From JAUVKA01 sp964465145 (lineage in GTDB: Bacteria > Bacteroidota > Bacteroidia > Bacteroidales > UBA12481): a stretch of 64,000 nucleotides of DNA. The stretch covers positions 1 to 64,000 of the forward strand of contig CAYXJR010000004.1 of the NCBI GenBank assembly GCA_964465145.1, read 5' to 3'. The first letter of the stretch is position 1. Every line of letters starts with the position of its first letter. This document shows positions 62,107 through 64,000 of the stretch, piece after piece. Under the pieces are notes generated by a model. The model searched no databases. It saw nothing but the letters and a program-made list of their open reading frames with translations, and was not told where the DNA came from. Made by a program: the position numbers and the translations under genes.

Positions 62107-62958
62107 ATGATGCTGAAGGAAACCCAGAAATATATTAACTGCAAAGGTCGTCTTGTTGACGTTTCCAAACCTTTGATTATGGGCATTATGAATGTCACTC
62201 CTGATTCTTTTTTCGATGGTGGGAAATACCCCACATCTGATGATCAGGAAAGGCGGGTGGAGGATATGATCGGGGAAGGAATGGATATATTGGATATTGG
62301 TGCTTATTCATCCAGACCAGGTGCAAAACAGATTAGCCAGGAAGAAGAATGGTCGAGGCTGGAACCATTATTAAAAAGGATTCAGAACAAGTTCGAAAAC
62401 CAACTATTATCCATCGATACTTTTCGCTCCGAAATTGCCCGGCGGGCTGTTGAAGATTATGGAGTTTCGATGGTAAATGACATTTCAGCAGGTTCACTTG
62501 ACGATCAGATGTTCGATACTATAACTCAATTACAGGTTCCGTACATCATGATGCATATGAAGGGAACACCACTAACCATGCAGGATAATCCTCAATATAC
62601 TGATATGATGTCTGAAATATTTTTATTTTTCAACCTCAGGATTAAGACTTTACGCGACAGGGGACTGAGGGATATAATTATTGATCCCGGCTTTGGTTTT
62701 GGCAAGACCCTTGATCAAAACTACGAGCTGCTGGGAAAACTCGATCAGTTCAAAGTATTTAACCTGCCTATACTTGTTGGCTTGTCTCGTAAGTCAATGA
62801 TTTATAAGTTTCTGGATCAAAATGCATCAGAAGCACTGGAAGGCACCATAGCATTGCAGGTGATAGCCTTACAAAAAGGAGCGCAGATAATCAGAACACA
62901 TGATATAGCTGCAGCAAATATTTGCCGGAAAATGGTGAAAAAGGTATCCGTATTCTGA
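62107..62958 (+). CDS. folP: Dihydropteroate synthase FolP
   Basis: A 283-residue enzyme that joins p-aminobenzoate to the pterin in folate synthesis. Motifs: GIMNVTPDSFFDGG, DIGAYSSRPGAKQIS, SIDTFRSEIA, MVNDISAG, IIDPGFGFGKT and VGLSRKSMI. The ATG at 62107 (or the adjacent 62110) is chosen from the promoter position. It is followed 31 bases later by the diadenylate cyclase gene, an arrangement common in Bacteroidota. Confidence 0.95.
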   Translation: MMLKETQKYINCKGRLVDVSKPLIMGIMNVTPDSFFDGGKYPTSDDQERRVEDMIGEGMDILDIGAYSSRPGAKQISQEEEWSRLEPLLKRIQNKFENQLLSIDTFRSEIARRAVEDYGVSMVNDISAGSLDDQMFDTITQLQVPYIMMHMKGTPLTMQDNPQYTDMMSEIFLFFNLRIKTLRDRGLRDIIIDPGFGFGKTLDQNYELLGKLDQFKVFNLPILVGLSRKSMIYKFLDQNASEALEGTIALQVIALQKGAQIIRTHDIAAANICRKMVKKVSVF

Positions 62959-62989
62959 TAAATGCCTAATTTTACTTTTTTAAAAGCTC

Positions 62990-63793
62990 ATGGGGTTTAT
63001 TTTTGAAAATATTAGATTTCTTGACATCCTGGATATTCTTCTGGTAGCATTCCTGTTGTACCAGCTCTATCTTCTTATCCGGGGGACAGTGGCTATAAAC
63101 ATCTTCTATGGTGTATTTATACTATACCTGATGTGGACAGTGGTCAAAGCATTAAATATGCAATTGCTGGGTTCCATTCTTGGACAAATTATTGGCCTCG
63201 GGTTGATAGCACTGCTTATAGTTTTTCAACAGGAAGTGAGACGTTTCCTGCTAATCCTGGGAACGAGATATTCCCGGAATCAAAAATATTCACTGGAAAA
63301 GTTATTTAATTTTCGGCAAGCACATGAATCCAAGTGGGATTTTGAACCGATTATTGAGGCTTGTGATCATTTATCAAAATCCAAAACCGGCGCATTGATT
63401 GTCCTCGCCAAGACCTCTGAGCTAAGGGTTTTTACAGAGACTGGGCAAATTTTAAATGCAAAGATATCCACTGCCTTATTGGAAAATATTTTTCATAATG
63501 GGGCTCCCCTCCATGATGGGGCTGCTATACTTGTAAAAAATAAGATCCGGGCGGCTCGCTGCATTTTACCTCTTACGGAGAATCCTACTTTACCGCCGCA
63601 CCTTGGGATGAGGCATCGGGCTGCCCTCGGTATGTCGGAAAATAGCGATTCCTTTGTCATTGTTGTTTCTGAGGAAACCGGCGATATAACATATGCTAAT
63701 CAAGGAGAGGTACATTATAGGGTTCTTCCTGAGCAATTGAAAATCGCATTGGAGGAAGTATTTAAAGATAATAGGAATGGAACAGTTTCTTAA
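62990..63793 (+). CDS. cdaA: Diadenylate cyclase CdaA
   Basis: A 267-residue membrane enzyme that makes cyclic di-AMP from two ATP. Three N-terminal helices (about 10-80) precede the DAC domain with LHDGAAILV and MRHRAALG, the DGA and RHR active-site motifs. Cyclic di-AMP controls potassium and wall homeostasis in many bacteria. It overlaps the start of the next gene by 17 bases. Confidence 0.95.
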   Translation: MGFIFENIRFLDILDILLVAFLLYQLYLLIRGTVAINIFYGVFILYLMWTVVKALNMQLLGSILGQIIGLGLIALLIVFQQEVRRFLLILGTRYSRNQKYSLEKLFNFRQAHESKWDFEPIIEACDHLSKSKTGALIVLAKTSELRVFTETGQILNAKISTALLENIFHNGAPLHDGAAILVKNKIRAARCILPLTENPTLPPHLGMRHRAALGMSENSDSFVIVVSEETGDITYANQGEVHYRVLPEQLKIALEEVFKDNRNGTVS

Positions 63794-64000
63794 TCGAACG
63801 CTTGTAGAAATTTTGGATGTAGAGGTTTCGGTGCTTTCTGTTTTCTGGATCCTTATTGTTTTTGTTGCAGCCATTGCACTCGACTGGTTAGTCGGGCAGT
63901 TTGTAAATAGAAAAAAGGCTCAGAATAGAGTTGTGTCGGGATTCGCAAAGAGACTATTATTATTTATTCACCTGTTTATCTGGATTGGATTCATTAATTA
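63777..64000 (+). CDS. N-terminal part of a membrane protein, possibly a mechanosensitive channel (cut by window end)
   Basis: From the ATG at 63777 (GGA-rich context TAGGA) the frame is open to the window end: MEQFLNRTLVEILDVEV, a strong helix VFWILIVFVAAIALDWLV, a basic loop RKKAQNRVV, and a second helix LLLFIHLFIWIGFI. The layout of a first helix, basic loop and second helix is like MscS-type channels. The 17-base overlap with cdaA shows coupling. Only 74 residues are visible, so the family is uncertain. Confidence 0.5.
   Translation, partial: MEQFLNRTLVEILDVEVSVLSVFWILIVFVAAIALDWLVGQFVNRKKAQNRVVSGFAKRLLLFIHLFIWIGFIN

Noticed and set aside
1..64000. tRNA, rRNA or riboswitch genes
   Set aside because: Intergenic regions were read for cloverleaf arms and known riboswitch cores and none was recognised.

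Overview
The window (about 64 kb, roughly 40-43% G+C by eye) is a piece of a Bacteroidota genome, most likely a Bacteroidales/Marinilabiliales-type anaerobic glycan degrader. Pointers are a SusC/SusD pair, many Sec-signal and lipobox leaders, a BT_3928-type DoxX protein, the folP-cdaA pair, TAnnTTTG-like -7 boxes and OmpA-type surface proteins. It is a scaffold: a 100-N gap (33021-33120) is bordered on both sides by the same 55 bases, so the gap is probably an artefact over a real contig overlap.

Layout. 1-4.4 kb: a GxGYxYP putative glycosidase, a GNAT acetyltransferase and a PQQ-type beta-propeller with an EF-hand-like insert. 4.4-10.4 kb: small lipoproteins, a three-domain ice-binding (DUF3494) surface lipoprotein, an OmpA-like protein and a small beta-barrel whose natural start codon seems to be ACG. 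10.5-17.4 kb: azoreductase, an AGE-family sugar epimerase, a GH38 alpha-mannosidase and a UroD-family protein. 17.4-25.6 kb: a GH20 hexosaminidase, then a polyol/sugar operon (Fe-alcohol dehydrogenase, PfkB kinase, Zn-dehydrogenase, sodium-solute symporter) divergent from a ROK regulator. 25.6-40 kb: a four-helix-bundle gene between inverted heptamer arrays, then a polysaccharide utilisation locus: AraC regulator, truncated susC, intact susC and susD, GH29 fucosidase, GH20, double DUF1080 protein, sulfatase. 40-43.2 kb: a second Fe-alcohol dehydrogenase and a second symporter. 43.2-48.8 kb: dmsABC-like molybdoenzyme operon and lipA-lipB. 48.8-52.6 kb: remains of a YeeE/rhodanese locus, then an AmmeMemoRadiSam operon (fused MEMO1-AMMECR1 with a signal peptide, and a radical SAM enzyme whose signal peptide is cut by an in-frame TGA). 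52.6-64 kb: an IS5-type transposase fragment, rsmE, a 1484-residue secreted protein of unknown function, tpiA, an orphan ABC permease, BT_3928, DUF1599, folP, cdaA and the start of a membrane protein.

How it fits together. The SusCD pair with fucosidase, hexosaminidases, mannosidase and sulfatase points to sulfated, fucosylated, N-acetylhexosamine- and mannose-containing glycans (glycoprotein- or mucin-like). Released sugars or polyols would enter through the symporters and be oxidised and phosphorylated; the Fe-dehydrogenases and the DMSO-reductase-like operon would dispose of electrons anaerobically.

Most unusual signals. (1) A class of short intergenic arrays that keep a period of 7 bases while the unit itself changes from place to place; several run into the 3' ends of genes, and two inverted ones bracket the four-helix-bundle gene. 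(2) The exported-looking, nonsense-interrupted AmmeMemoRadiSam operon. (3) A perfect intrinsic terminator whose U-tract directly abuts the start codon of the giant secreted protein.
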